NCBI RefSeq assembly: GCF_003863355.1
Contig: NZ_QQWG01000008.1
Location: 124,001-188,000, forward strand
From: Ancylomarina euxina
GTDB lineage: Bacteria > Bacteroidota > Bacteroidia > Bacteroidales > Marinifilaceae
Direction of reading: 5' to 3'
DNA: 64,000 nucleotides
The translations under genes were made by a program, and so were the position numbers. Shown piece by piece: positions 1 to 8,364 of this stretch; position 1 is the first letter of the stretch, and each line of letters begins with the position of its first letter. The notes under the pieces are model-generated. The model had not been told where the DNA came from, did not search any database, and saw only the letters and a program-made list of their open reading frames with translations.

Positions 1-316
1 CTAAAGGCGCTGTGAAAAATTTTTGTTGAACACTAAGAAAAACTGAGCCCAATATAATAGCATAAATAGTCTTAGCTCCGAATTTTGGACCTAAAATTTT
101 TAAAGCTATAATAATGAGAAAACAATTAATAATGAAGTAAGACACACCTACCGGGATGGTCTCTTTGGATCCATAAAAAATTAAAGTTCCAATACCACTA
201 ACGCCACCTCCTATGATTTCTGATGGAATTAAAAAGGCGGTCCAGCCAAAACTATAAATTGCCAATCCCAATGCAATGATTAAATAGGATTTTAACTCTG
301 AGGTGTTAAATTTCAT
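1..316 (-). CDS. YitT/DUF2179-type membrane protein, N-terminal part (runs off the window)
   Basis: This ORF is missing from the supplied track because it is cut by the window edge. Translated from the ATG at 316 on the minus strand it begins MKFNTSELKSYLIIALGLAI and continues with the segment FLIPSEIIGGGVSGIGTLI. That FLIPs.iigGGVsGi pattern is the signature of the YitT family of multi-pass inner-membrane proteins, whose function is poorly known. At least three hydrophobic segments are visible in the roughly 105 residues present. The start sits about 50 nt beyond the strong terminator that ends leuS, so it could be read separately. The family call is good; the substrate is unknown. Confidence 0.85.
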   Translation of the reverse strand, partial: MKFNTSELKSYLIIALGLAIYSFGWTAFLIPSEIIGGGVSGIGTLIFYGSKETIPVGVSYFIINCFLIIIALKILGPKFGAKTIYAIILGSVFLSVQQKFFTAPL

Positions 317-367
317 TTTATGAATTATTACTTTTTAAGATTAATTTATCAATTGTTATAAAAAAAG

Positions 368-411
368 AAAAGCTTTAGTTTCATTGAGTAGTCAATGAAA
401 CTAAAGCTTTT
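368..411 (-). terminator. Rho-independent terminator of leuS
   Basis: A perfect 20-bp stem (AAAAGCTTTAGTTTCATTGA paired with its exact complement) encloses the 4-nt loop GTAG. On the minus strand it is followed by a T-rich run (complement of 361-367). It lies just past the leuS stop codon. Confidence 0.9.
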
Positions 412-433
412 CAAATATGAATTTAGCTTTCTT

Positions 434-3196
434 TTAGACTACTATATTTACAATTTTTTTAGGGACAATAATCACCTTTTTAGGTGTTTTACCATCTATC
501 CATTTCTGGGCCTGTTCATTATTCATTACAGCCTCTTCAATTTCATCTTTAGTCAGGCTTAATGAAAGTTCAAGTATAAATCTCATTTTCCCATTAAATG
601 ACACCGGATATGAATAAACATCTTCTACTAAATAAGCTTCATTTAAGACAGGGAATTCAGCATCAGTAATACTATTAGTATGACCACAAAGCTTCCAAAG
701 CTCCTCTGTAATATGAGGTGCAAAAGGTGCTAAAAGAGCAAGTAACTCTTCCAAAATAGCTTTCTTATTGCACTTAATCGTATTCAACTCATTTACACAA
801 ATCATAAATGCTGAAACAGAGGTGTTGAATGAAAATCGCTCAATATCCTCCTGAATTTTCTTAATTGATTTATGAAGAATTTTATATTCATCTTTTGTAG
901 GCTCATCTGTTGAAATCACAAATTCATTCTGTTCATTATGGAATAAACGCCACAATTTCTTCAGGAATTTATGTACCCCATCAATGCCATTAGTATCCCA
1001 TGGTTTTGATGCTTCCAATGGTCCTAAAAACATTTCATACAAACGAAGCGTATCAGCCCCATATTCATCAACAATCACATCTGGGTTAACGACATTAAAC
1101 ATCGACTTCGACATTTTCTCGACCGCCCAACCACAAATGTATTTACCTTCTTCTAATACAAATTCAGCATCTGCATACTCAGGCATCCATTTCTTGAAAG
1201 CTTCAGTATCTAAAACATCGTTTTTAACAATGTTTACATCAACATGAATTTGGGTTGTATCATACTCTTCTCTCAAACCATATGACACATATTTATTGGT
1301 ATTCTTAATACGATAAACAAAGTTAGAACGACCTTGAATCATACCTTGATTTATCAATTTTTTGAAAGGTTCATCTTTACAAACTTTACCTATATCGTAA
1401 AGAAATTTATTCCAAAAACGTGAATAAATTAAGTGACCTGTTGCATGCTCGGTACCACCAATATACAAGTCAACATCCTGCCAATACTCATTAACATCCG
1501 CAGAAACCAACGCATCATTATTACGAGGGTCCATATAACGTAAATAGTAGGCAGATGAACCTGCAAAACCTGGCATGGTATTCAACTCAATAGGATGACC
1601 ATCTTCGGTTGTCCAATTGGTTGCACGTCCCAATGGTGGTTCACCCGTTTCAGTAGGTAAATATTTATCAACCTCTGGTAATTCAAGAGGTAACTTATCA
1701 AGATCCATCATCTGTGGCATCCCATCCTTAAAGTAAACTGGGAAGGGTTCTCCCCAATAACGTTGACGAGAGAAAATCGCATCACGTAAACGAAAGTTAA
1801 TTTTACGCTTACCTAATCCTCTTTCTTCAATTTCAGTATTTGCTTTTACAATGGCATCCTTAACGTCCAATCCGTTCATAAAGTCAGAATTGATCATTTC
1901 CCCTGACTTAGCATCATATGAACCTTCGCTTAAATCACCGCCTGATACAACAGGAACAATTGGCAAATCGAAATGCTTAGCGAAAGCATAATCACGACTA
2001 TCATGAGCAGGAACAGCCATAATAGCTCCTGTTCCATATCCAGCCAAAACGTAATCACTCACCCAAACAGGAATAGCTTCTCCTGAAAATGGGTGTATCG
2101 CATATGAGCCTGTGAATTCACCGCTAACCGTTTTAACGTCGGCCATACGTTCTCTTTCAGTACGCTTTTTAGTCGCTGCAATATAAGCTGCAATTTTTTC
2201 TTTACATTCTGGAGTAGTTAATTGATCTACCAGCTCACTTTCTGGTGCCAAAACCATAAAGCTCACACCAAAAATAGTATCAGGTCTAGTTGTGAAAATA
2301 GTCATCTTCACATCAGAGTCCTTCACCATAAAATCCATCTCAGCTCCTTCGGAACGACCAATCCAGTTACGTTGAATTTCTTTTAATGAGTCTGTCCATT
2401 CAAGCTTCTCCATATCTTCAAGTAAACGCTTTGCGTAAGCAGAAACTCTTAAAGACCATTGACGCATTTTTTTCTGCTCAACTGGATGTCCTCCTCTAAC
2501 AGATAAACCTTCTTTAATTTCATCATTGGCAAGAACTGTACCCAACTGAGGACACCAGTTCACCATTGTATTGGCCAAATATGCTAAACGATAATTCAAA
2601 AGAATTCCATCTTGTTCTTTTTCGGATAGAGCATTCCATTCTTCAGCAGTAAAGATATCTTCCTGAGAGGTTGAAGCATCAACCTCTGCATTTCCTTTAG
2701 TTTGAAATTCTAGAACCAAATCAGAAATTGCCTCAGCTTTTTGAGTCTTATTATTGAAATAATGTTTAAACATTTCAACAAAAGCCCATTGAGTCCACTT
2801 ATAATACTCAGGATCAGAAGTGCGAATCTCTCTATCCCAATCGTATGAAAAGCCGATTTTATCTAATTGCTGACGGTATCTCTTAATATTAACATCCGTT
2901 GTTATTGCTGGATGCTGACCGGTCTGAATCGCATACTGCTCAGCAGGCAAACCATAAGCATCGTAGCCCATAGGATGCAATACATTAAATCCCTTTAAAC
3001 GCTTATAGCGAGAATATATATCAGAAGCAATATAGCCAAGTGGGTGTCCTACGTGTAAACCAGCCCCTGATGGGTACGGAAACATGTCGAGAACATAAAA
3101 TTTTGGTTTGCTTGTATCAACATCAACTTTATAAGTCTTGTTATCTACCCAAAACTTTTGCCACTTTTTTTCTATTTCTTTAAAATTGTATTCCAT
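434..3196 (-). CDS. leuS: leucyl-tRNA synthetase
   Basis: Class I aminoacyl-tRNA synthetase that charges tRNA-Leu in the cytoplasm. The protein is about 920 residues, normal for Bacteroidota LeuRS. The HIGH motif appears as HVGH near residue 48-51 after FPYPSGAGL, and the KMSKS motif as EKMSKSMFN near residue 700. Between them is the CP1 editing domain, with TTRPDTIFG and the conserved [15 protein letters not shown] segment. The C-terminal part contains the anticodon-binding helical domain and ends [13 protein letters not shown]. The ORF track starts at a TTG (3202); I prefer the ATG two codons in (3196), giving [14 protein letters not shown] promoter-like box and a leader of roughly 165 nt lie upstream, and a strong terminator follows. 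Confidence 0.97.
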   Translation of the reverse strand: MEYNFKEIEKKWQKFWVDNKTYKVDVDTSKPKFYVLDMFPYPSGAGLHVGHPLGYIASDIYSRYKRLKGFNVLHPMGYDAYGLPAEQYAIQTGQHPAITTDVNIKRYRQQLDKIGFSYDWDREIRTSDPEYYKWTQWAFVEMFKHYFNNKTQKAEAISDLVLEFQTKGNAEVDASTSQEDIFTAEEWNALSEKEQDGILLNYRLAYLANTMVNWCPQLGTVLANDEIKEGLSVRGGHPVEQKKMRQWSLRVSAYAKRLLEDMEKLEWTDSLKEIQRNWIGRSEGAEMDFMVKDSDVKMTIFTTRPDTIFGVSFMVLAPESELVDQLTTPECKEKIAAYIAATKKRTERERMADVKTVSGEFTGSYAIHPFSGEAIPVWVSDYVLAGYGTGAIMAVPAHDSRDYAFAKHFDLPIVPVVSGGDLSEGSYDAKSGEMINSDFMNGLDVKDAIVKANTEIEERGLGKRKINFRLRDAIFSRQRYWGEPFPVYFKDGMPQMMDLDKLPLELPEVDKYLPTETGEPPLGRATNWTTEDGHPIELNTMPGFAGSSAYYLRYMDPRNNDALVSADVNEYWQDVDLYIGGTEHATGHLIYSRFWNKFLYDIGKVCKDEPFKKLINQGMIQGRSNFVYRIKNTNKYVSYGLREEYDTTQIHVDVNIVKNDVLDTEAFKKWMPEYADAEFVLEEGKYICGWAVEKMSKSMFNVVNPDVIVDEYGADTLRLYEMFLGPLEASKPWDTNGIDGVHKFLKKLWRLFHNEQNEFVISTDEPTKDEYKILHKSIKKIQEDIERFSFNTSVSAFMICVNELNTIKCNKKAILEELLALLAPFAPHITEELWKLCGHTNSITDAEFPVLNEAYLVEDVYSYPVSFNGKMRFILELSLSLTKDEIEEAVMNNEQAQKWIDGKTPKKVIIVPKKIVNIVV

Positions 3197-3370
3197 GTTC
3201 AATAGCTAATTAGATATGAATTCCGATTACATACGGGTTGAGTTAATCTAGAGACCTAGATAAATCTCACACTTTCAATCTGATTGATAATTAAATGATA
3301 TAGATTTCGAATTTCACTATTATTAATAATTGCAAATTAAAATAACAAAACTGGAGCCTTCATTAAGGCG

Positions 3371-3378
3371 CAAAAGTA
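3371..3378 (-). promoter_or_regulatory. probable leuS promoter -7 box (TACTTTTG)
   Basis: Read on the minus strand the sequence is TACTTTTGCGCC, matching the Bacteroidota -7 consensus TAnnTTTG. No clear -33 TTTG lies at the ideal distance. It would give an untranslated leader of about 165 nt before leuS. Confidence 0.45.
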
Positions 3379-3545
3379 GCAAAAGTTTGAAATAAATGTG
3401 AACTTTATTTTAGTAAAGAGAAATTATTAAATTTTGTCTATTAGGACTTTAGCAAATTGCAAGAAAATTTCGAGGGGTGATCACAGAAGCAAGAAGCCAA
3501 TTTCCATAAATAAATGAATTAATTTTCTAAATTTGTCTTTAAATT

Positions 3546-3619
3546 GGCTCCATAGTTCAGCTGAATAGAACGTCAGATTCCGGTTCTGGAGGTCATGGGT
3601 TTGAATCCCATTGGGGTCA
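3546..3619 (+). tRNA. tRNA-Arg (anticodon CCG)
   Basis: A 74-nt cloverleaf can be drawn by hand. The acceptor stem is GGCTCCA with TGGGGTC (two wobbles) and discriminator A. The D stem is GTTC/GAAC. The anticodon stem is TCAGA/TCTGG with loop TTCCGGT, which places CCG at positions 34-36 and reads codon CGG. The T stem is ATGGG/CCCAT with loop TTTGAAT. The CCA end is not encoded. It stands alone between leuS and the exbD operon and is followed at once by a terminator. Confidence 0.93.
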
Positions 3620-3623
3620 CAAT

Positions 3624-3655
3624 AAAGCTCGAAGTGTTAACTTCGAGCTTTTTTC
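3624..3655 (+). terminator. terminator of tRNA-Arg
   Basis: Stem AAAGCTCGAAG/CTTCGAGCTTT with loop TGTTAA, followed by T residues, five bases after the tRNA 3' end. Confidence 0.85.
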
Positions 3656-3685
3656 ATTTCAATCGTGCATCAAAAATTACAGCAC

Positions 3686-3716
3686 AAAAAAAAAGGAGTC
3701 CATCAGGACTCCTTTT
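3686..3716 (-). terminator. terminator of the exbB-exbD operon
   Basis: Stem AAAAGGAGTCC/GGACTCCTTTT with loop ATCA. On the minus strand it is followed by a run of T (complement of 3686-3694), 22 nt past the stop of the last exbD-like gene. Confidence 0.88.
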
Positions 3717-3737
3717 AATTATATATCGAATAATAAA

Positions 3738-4205
3738 TTATTCAGCAGTTTGTCTAGTTGAATAGTTCAATTTAAGAGAACTCGCTTTTCTAAGCTCCTG
3801 CTTAATATCAGTGATAATACCCATTTTAGTGTATTGATCAACTTTCAATGAAGTAGTCAACTTATTACGTAATTCTTCTTTTCTTGACTCACGCTCTGTA
3901 CTAATAAAAGCCTGAATATCATCAACTGTTGCAAATTGGTCGTTCAACTGGATACGAGGCTCAGATCCGTAAGTCTTCGCAAATTTTCTCATAGGCACAC
4001 CTACATAGATGTTACTAACAAGATCCTTCTTTTCCAATTTAGTTATCTCTTTCGCTTCTGGTACCATAATATCCACATTCAAATCTACTTCTCTCATGGT
4101 TGTTGCAACCATAAAGAAAAATAACAACATGAATACAATATCAGGAAGAGAAGCTGTTGATATGGCCGGTAATTCTTTTTTACCGTCTTTTCTAAACTTT
4201 GACAT
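3738..4205 (-). CDS. ExbD/TolR-family biopolymer transport protein (second copy)
   Basis: Inner-membrane subunit that, with an ExbB/TolQ channel, uses proton flow to energise outer-membrane processes. The 155-residue protein has one N-terminal membrane helix, DIVFMLLFFFMVATTMR, preceded by the family-typical stretch with Asp in the membrane (ASLPDIVFMLLFF), followed by a periplasmic domain. The start codon overlaps the stop of the upstream exbD by one base (TAATG), so the two are translationally linked. It is the last gene of a four-gene operon and is followed by a terminator. The two ExbD proteins differ in sequence and length and are not a recent duplication. Whether the partner is TonB or a gliding/secretion system cannot be told here. 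Confidence 0.9.
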   Translation of the reverse strand: MSKFRKDGKKELPAISTASLPDIVFMLLFFFMVATTMREVDLNVDIMVPEAKEITKLEKKDLVSNIYVGVPMRKFAKTYGSEPRIQLNDQFATVDDIQAFISTERESRKEELRNKLTTSLKVDQYTKMGIITDIKQELRKASSLKLNYSTRQTAE

Positions 4206-4780
4206 TATTTACCTCCTGTATTTCTTGGTTCTGCTTCAGAAATCTGTACTGGGATATATTTTCTAACCGCTTCTTGCTGATCTGCATCAAGCTGGTCATA
4301 TTTCTTACCCCATTTTTGCATTGACTTCTCATCTTTTAACTCACGAGAAGCGGCTGCAAGTTCATCCTGAACGCGAATGTAAGTTGCGTATTGTGTTCCA
4401 CGGTCATTCTGTAACGAGATCAATCCCTTAGAAACCATAACGTCACCAAAATAGGGTACGTTTTTCAAGGCTTTTTCTGGAAGTGTCTCAAGATTTGAAG
4501 GATTCATGAAGAACTCCTTAGTTTTTTCGCGTAAATCCGAAATCCTAAGAATTTCTCCGTTCACCAACAATTCGTTGTTACGATTCACCAAAATGGAAAA
4601 AACGTTACGTTTTTTAACCTTAACATCAACATCCTGTTGTTCCTTATCTGGAATCGGTGGCAACTTTTTGTAGATACCTGTATCTACATCCATTGTAGTT
4701 GTCACCAAGAAGAAAATAAGCAACAAGAAAGCGATATCGGCCATCGAACTCGAATTTATCTCTGGTGTTTTTCTTGCCAT
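4205..4780 (-). CDS. ExbD/TolR-family biopolymer transport protein (first copy)
   Basis: A 191-residue ExbD/TolR protein. The N-terminus KTPEINSSSMADIAFLLLIF contains the conserved Asp at the start of the single membrane helix (ADIAFLLLIFFLVTTTM), which is the proton-pathway residue in this family. The periplasmic part (residues about 40-191) is longer than in proteobacterial ExbD (about 140 residues in total), and its C-terminal half is lysine- and glutamate-rich with likely coiled-coil character. It lies between a small four-helix membrane protein upstream and the second ExbD, which it overlaps by one base. Confidence 0.9.
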   Translation of the reverse strand: MARKTPEINSSSMADIAFLLLIFFLVTTTMDVDTGIYKKLPPIPDKEQQDVDVKVKKRNVFSILVNRNNELLVNGEILRISDLREKTKEFFMNPSNLETLPEKALKNVPYFGDVMVSKGLISLQNDRGTQYATYIRVQDELAAASRELKDEKSMQKWGKKYDQLDADQQEAVRKYIPVQISEAEPRNTGGK

Positions 4781-4828
4781 AATATTATTTATTAAGGTTT
4801 ACGATTTGAATTTAATCAAATCATTGTC

Positions 4829-5278
4829 TTAGCGAAATTTTCTCAAAGTTTCTGTCACTACGATAGAAACGATAGCACCAACACCTAAAATATACATCGT
4901 ATAAAGAATAGTATCAGCAAACTTTAATGCTCCAACATTATTGTCTTCTCCTGTGTAACCAGGAAGATTTAATAATGTACCGTCAGATAAAGAATATGCT
5001 ACCAAGATAATTAATCCAAGACCAGCAAGTCCAGCTAATCCTAAAATTGCTCCTTTAGGATCAGATACGATCTGAAGTACAGGAAACAAGATTGATAAGC
5101 CAACAGTGATAATGAATAAAGCCTTTGCCCATTGAATCAACGAATCAGTATAAACTGGTGTTGTATAGGCTGCATTTGGCACTTCTCCACCAAAGTAAAA
5201 CATGGCTACAAAAATAACTGTAAGACCAAGCATTACATAGGTAAGAATATTTAAATATTTACTCAATGTATTTGACAT
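4829..5278 (-). CDS. four-helix inner-membrane protein of the ExbB/ExbD operon
   Basis: I do not recognise a named family. The 149-residue protein has four clear hydrophobic segments, near residues 9-27, 47-67, 75-95 and 123-141, joined by short loops. The segment AILGLAGLAGLGLIILVAYS is glycine-rich. It starts 9 nt after the exbB stop codon and precedes the two exbD genes, so it is co-transcribed with them. That position suggests an accessory component of the proton-driven motor, but this is inference from context only. Confidence 0.8.
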   Translation of the reverse strand: MSNTLSKYLNILTYVMLGLTVIFVAMFYFGGEVPNAAYTTPVYTDSLIQWAKALFIITVGLSILFPVLQIVSDPKGAILGLAGLAGLGLIILVAYSLSDGTLLNLPGYTGEDNNVGALKFADTILYTMYILGVGAIVSIVVTETLRKFR

Positions 5279-5287
5279 AGTCGGAAA

Positions 5288-6121
5288 TTATTTTTTCAAG
5301 TTGTATTTTACTAAGATATCAAGAAGAGAAATAGATGCATCTTCCATGTTGTTAACAATACTATCAATTTTAGCAGTACAGTAGTTGTAGAATACCTGAA
5401 GGATCATAGCTACGATCAAACCAGATACAGTTGTAATCAAAGCAACTTTAATACCACCAGCTACAGCAGCAGGAGAAATAGTACCCATTGACTGAATAGA
5501 GTCAAATGCACCAATCATACCGATTACAGTACCCATGAAACCCAACATAGGAGCAAGACCAATCATCAAAGAAATCCAAGAAAGACCTTTCTCTAAAAGA
5601 CCCATTTGAACTGAACCGTAAGCGATTACTGATTTCTCAACAACGTCTACACCTTCTTCGATACGATCAAGACCTTGATAGAAGATACTAGCGATAGGAC
5701 CGCGAGTGTTTCTACAAACTTCTTTAGCAGCATCAACACCACCATTGTTCAACGCTTCCTCTAGGCTAGCGATCAACTTCTTAGTGTTTGTAGTTGACAT
5801 GTTTAAGTAAATGATTCTTTCAATACAAAGAGCCAAACCTAAAATAAGAGTCAACAATACAAAACTCATAAACATCGCACCACCTTGGATGAATTGTTTT
5901 TTTACTACAGCGTGGAATGAAGTACTTTCTACTTCTTCCTCCATAACTGGAGCTACTTCTTCTACAGCAGTTTCTTGAGCTGCAACTTCCTCAGTTGTTT
6001 CATCCTGAGTATCTACGGTAGCTTCGGTAGTTTCAGCTGTCTCATCTTGAGCAACTGCATTAAATGATGCTCCAAAATTCAGCATCCCGATAACTGCTAT
6101 AAATGCAAATAACTTTTTCAT
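5288..6121 (-). CDS. MotA/TolQ/ExbB proton channel protein with acidic N-terminal extension
   Basis: Channel subunit of the ExbB/TolQ/MotA family; it forms the proton-conducting ring around ExbD. The 277-residue protein starts with a signal-like helix (MKKLFAFIAVIGML, ending near NAVAQ at about 25), then a Glu/Thr-rich acidic stretch (about 26-66), then three membrane helices near 75-100, 175-205 and 220-245. The family core GLAPMLGFMGTVIGMIGAF is intact and includes the conserved Gly/Thr. The acidic N-terminal region is characteristic of Bacteroidota ExbB and probably lies in the periplasm. It is the first gene of the operon; an inverted repeat lies about 65 nt upstream. Confidence 0.93.
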   Translation of the reverse strand: MKKLFAFIAVIGMLNFGASFNAVAQDETAETTEATVDTQDETTEEVAAQETAVEEVAPVMEEEVESTSFHAVVKKQFIQGGAMFMSFVLLTLILGLALCIERIIYLNMSTTNTKKLIASLEEALNNGGVDAAKEVCRNTRGPIASIFYQGLDRIEEGVDVVEKSVIAYGSVQMGLLEKGLSWISLMIGLAPMLGFMGTVIGMIGAFDSIQSMGTISPAAVAGGIKVALITTVSGLIVAMILQVFYNYCTAKIDSIVNNMEDASISLLDILVKYNLKK

Positions 6122-6186
6122 AGTCTGTTTTTCAAATTTTAATTAACGAAATTATTTTTTACAAAATTAAACGGTTACAATCAAAA

Positions 6187-6208
6187 AATTGATTAACAAT
6201 AATCAATT
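6187..6208. promoter_or_regulatory. inverted repeat upstream of the exbB operon
   Basis: A perfect dyad AATTGATTA-ACAA-TAATCAATT in the 213-nt gap between ansA and exbB. It has no T-tract in either direction that would make it a good terminator, so it may be an operator or a weak hairpin. Confidence 0.4.
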
Positions 6209-6334
6209 AAATTTTCTTTTTAAAGAACAAGCTTAAACCTCTTATATTACCTATATCTCACTCCTTTTCTTATGTAATACAAGATGATTTTAACAGTGCA
6301 CCAAATTACAAAAAAAAAGTGAAAAACAAATTTT

Positions 6335-7360
6335 CTATTGGCATAATTCACCTTTAATAGACTTATTTAAAAAGAATTTTATCTTATCTGAATCAAGCTG
6401 CTGTCCAAGCAAAAACATTAGCTTGGTGATAGCTGCTTCAGTTGTGATGTCATGACCACTCACAACCCCTATCTTTAATAACTCAACACTTGTTTCGTAC
6501 AAGCCCATATCCACACTACCTGCTGGGCACTGAGTCACATTATATACAATAATACCTTTATCGATTGCATCCTTAAGGGAAGCTACAAACCATTCATCTG
6601 TTGGTGCATTTCCTGCCCCATAGGTTTCAATCACAACGGCTCGTAAACCCTCGATATTCAAAATAGCATCTACCGTTTTTTTATTAATGCCTGGGAATAT
6701 TTTAAGAATAGCAATATTGGTATCTAAATCCGTCGCAATTGCAAACTCATTCTCTGTCGAAACTTTTTGAATAACGGCATGGTTGTAATGAATATTAATA
6801 CCCACTTTTGCCAAATCCGGATAGTTGTATGAATAAAAAGCATTGAAATATTCCGCATTATGCTTTGTCGTGCGATTCCCCCTAAATAATTTATTCTCGA
6901 AAAGCACACAAACTTCTGGAACAATCGCTTTACCATCTTTATAATCGGCGGCAATTTCAATGGCAGTAATCAGGTTTTCCTTACCATCAGTACGTAACAT
7001 CCCAATTGGCAACTGCGAACCCGTCAACACAACTGGTTTTTCAAGGTTATCAAGCATGAAACTTAAAGCTGATGCAGAATATGACATCGTATCGGTACCA
7101 TGAAGAACAACAAAACCATCAAATTTCTCATAGTTTTCTTTAATCATATTCGCAATCTTAACCCAAACTTCTGGATTCAGATTAGAAGAATCGATAAGTG
7201 GTTCAAAAGCTACTGAAGTTAAATCGAAACCAAATCCATTGAGTTCTGGCACCTGCTTTAGAATATGATCAAAATCGAATGGTTTTAAAGAACCATTTTT
7301 TGGATCTTTTACCATCCCAATAGTTCCTCCAGTATAAATTATCAAAATTGAAGTCTTCAT
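6335..7360 (-). CDS. ansA: cytoplasmic (type I) L-asparaginase
   Basis: Hydrolyses L-asparagine to aspartate and ammonia. The 341-residue protein has no signal peptide. The first catalytic threonine sits in IIYTGGTIGM (about residue 12) and the second in LHGTDTMSYSASAL (about residue 90), followed by DGKENLITAIEIA with the catalytic lysine. The C-terminal domain carries ETYGAGNAP. The Phe/Lys-rich C-terminus and overall length match type I enzymes rather than the secreted type II enzyme found at 55215. It starts just after a long AT-rich spacer from tatD. It is probably a single-gene unit for nitrogen metabolism. Confidence 0.95.
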   Translation of the reverse strand: MKTSILIIYTGGTIGMVKDPKNGSLKPFDFDHILKQVPELNGFGFDLTSVAFEPLIDSSNLNPEVWVKIANMIKENYEKFDGFVVLHGTDTMSYSASALSFMLDNLEKPVVLTGSQLPIGMLRTDGKENLITAIEIAADYKDGKAIVPEVCVLFENKLFRGNRTTKHNAEYFNAFYSYNYPDLAKVGINIHYNHAVIQKVSTENEFAIATDLDTNIAILKIFPGINKKTVDAILNIEGLRAVVIETYGAGNAPTDEWFVASLKDAIDKGIIVYNVTQCPAGSVDMGLYETSVELLKIGVVSGHDITTEAAITKLMFLLGQQLDSDKIKFFLNKSIKGELCQ

Positions 7361-7492
7361 TTACTTATAAATTTCATGTTTTAACATTCCGATTAAAATC
7401 GGGAAATAATCACTTTAGCAAAACTACTCTTTGACCTTGTCTATTCAAGACAGAAGATTTTCGCAAATCTAACATCCCTGTCTAAAACTTGT

Positions 7493-8260
7493 TTAAATTT
7501 TAAATAGATTTTGAGCATTTCGACTTGTTATCTTAGTCACCTCATCAAGACTCAAATTGTGAATCTCAGCTAATTTTTCAGCAATAAAAGCAACATAAGC
7601 CGACTCATTCCTTTTCCCACGTTTGGGAGTTGGTGCCAAATAAGGGGAATCAGTTTCTAAAATTAAATATTTTGTATCGATTTCTTTAACGACTCGATCT
7701 AATCCAGAATTTTTAAAAGTAAGGATTCCATTTAAACCTAATAAAAACCCCATAGAAATTGCTTTATTGGCCTGCTCTAAATTTCCAGTAAAAGAATGAA
7801 ACACACCAGTAAGATTTTTAGATTTGAAAGGTTCCAAAACTTCAAAGATTTCTGAAAAAGATTCACGCGCATGAATAACAACTGGCAATTCTCTTTCAAC
7901 AGCCCAATTCAATTGTTTTTCGAAAACCAATTGCTGTTCCTTCAAAAAGGTTTTATCCCAATACAAATCGATTCCAATCTCACCAATTGCAATAAAACTT
8001 TCCTTTTTCAACCATTTCTCACAGATAGCCAATTCTTCCTCATAATTCTCTTTCACAGAAGTTGGGTGCAAGCCCATCATTGGCAAACAATAATCTGGGT
8101 AGTTTTTCACCAATTTAAACATGGGTTCGATTGACTCGGAATCAATATTTGGCAAAAAAATTTGGCCCACATTAGCATCTTTTGCTCGTTGAATTGCTTC
8201 AGCGATATCCTCGTCAAAAGCTTCAGAATAAATATGAGAGTGGGTATCGATTAACTTCAT
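7493..8260 (-). CDS. TatD-family metal-dependent hydrolase (DNase)
   Basis: Amidohydrolase-superfamily TIM barrel; TatD proteins are Mg-dependent 3'-5' exonucleases. The metal ligands are visible in order: THSHIY (residues 5-10), GEIGIDLYWD with the bridging Glu (about 93), VIHARESF (about 127), GVFHSFTGN (about 151) and LETDSPYLAP with the catalytic Asp (about 203). At 255 residues it has the standard family length. It lies between gdhA and ansA on the same strand and is separated from gdhA by a bidirectional-looking terminator. Confidence 0.94.
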   Translation of the reverse strand: MKLIDTHSHIYSEAFDEDIAEAIQRAKDANVGQIFLPNIDSESIEPMFKLVKNYPDYCLPMMGLHPTSVKENYEEELAICEKWLKKESFIAIGEIGIDLYWDKTFLKEQQLVFEKQLNWAVERELPVVIHARESFSEIFEVLEPFKSKNLTGVFHSFTGNLEQANKAISMGFLLGLNGILTFKNSGLDRVVKEIDTKYLILETDSPYLAPTPKRGKRNESAYVAFIAEKLAEIHNLSLDEVTKITSRNAQNLFKI

Positions 8261-8313
8261 AAAAAATTGTATTGACTATGAAATTGGCTTTCAAAATTAA
8301 TTTTCACACTTAT

Positions 8314-8346
8314 AAAAAAAGCCGGCTAAAGCCGGCTCTTTTTTAT
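8314..8346 (-). terminator. terminator of gdhA
   Basis: GC-rich stem AGCCGGC/GCCGGCT with loop TAAA. It is flanked by an A-run on the left and a T-run on the right, so it can work in both directions; gdhA reads into it from the minus strand. Confidence 0.88.
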
Positions 8347-8364
8347 ATTTGAATCGCTAGGAGA

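Noticed and set aside
984-1247. 87-residue plus-strand ORF opposite leuS
   Set aside because: Antisense shadow of the KMSKS region of leuS; no start context or independent conservation expected.
3203-3378. T-box-type leader before leuS
   Set aside because: No T-box consensus (AGGGUGGNACCGCG-like) is present, and T-boxes are not expected in this phylum.
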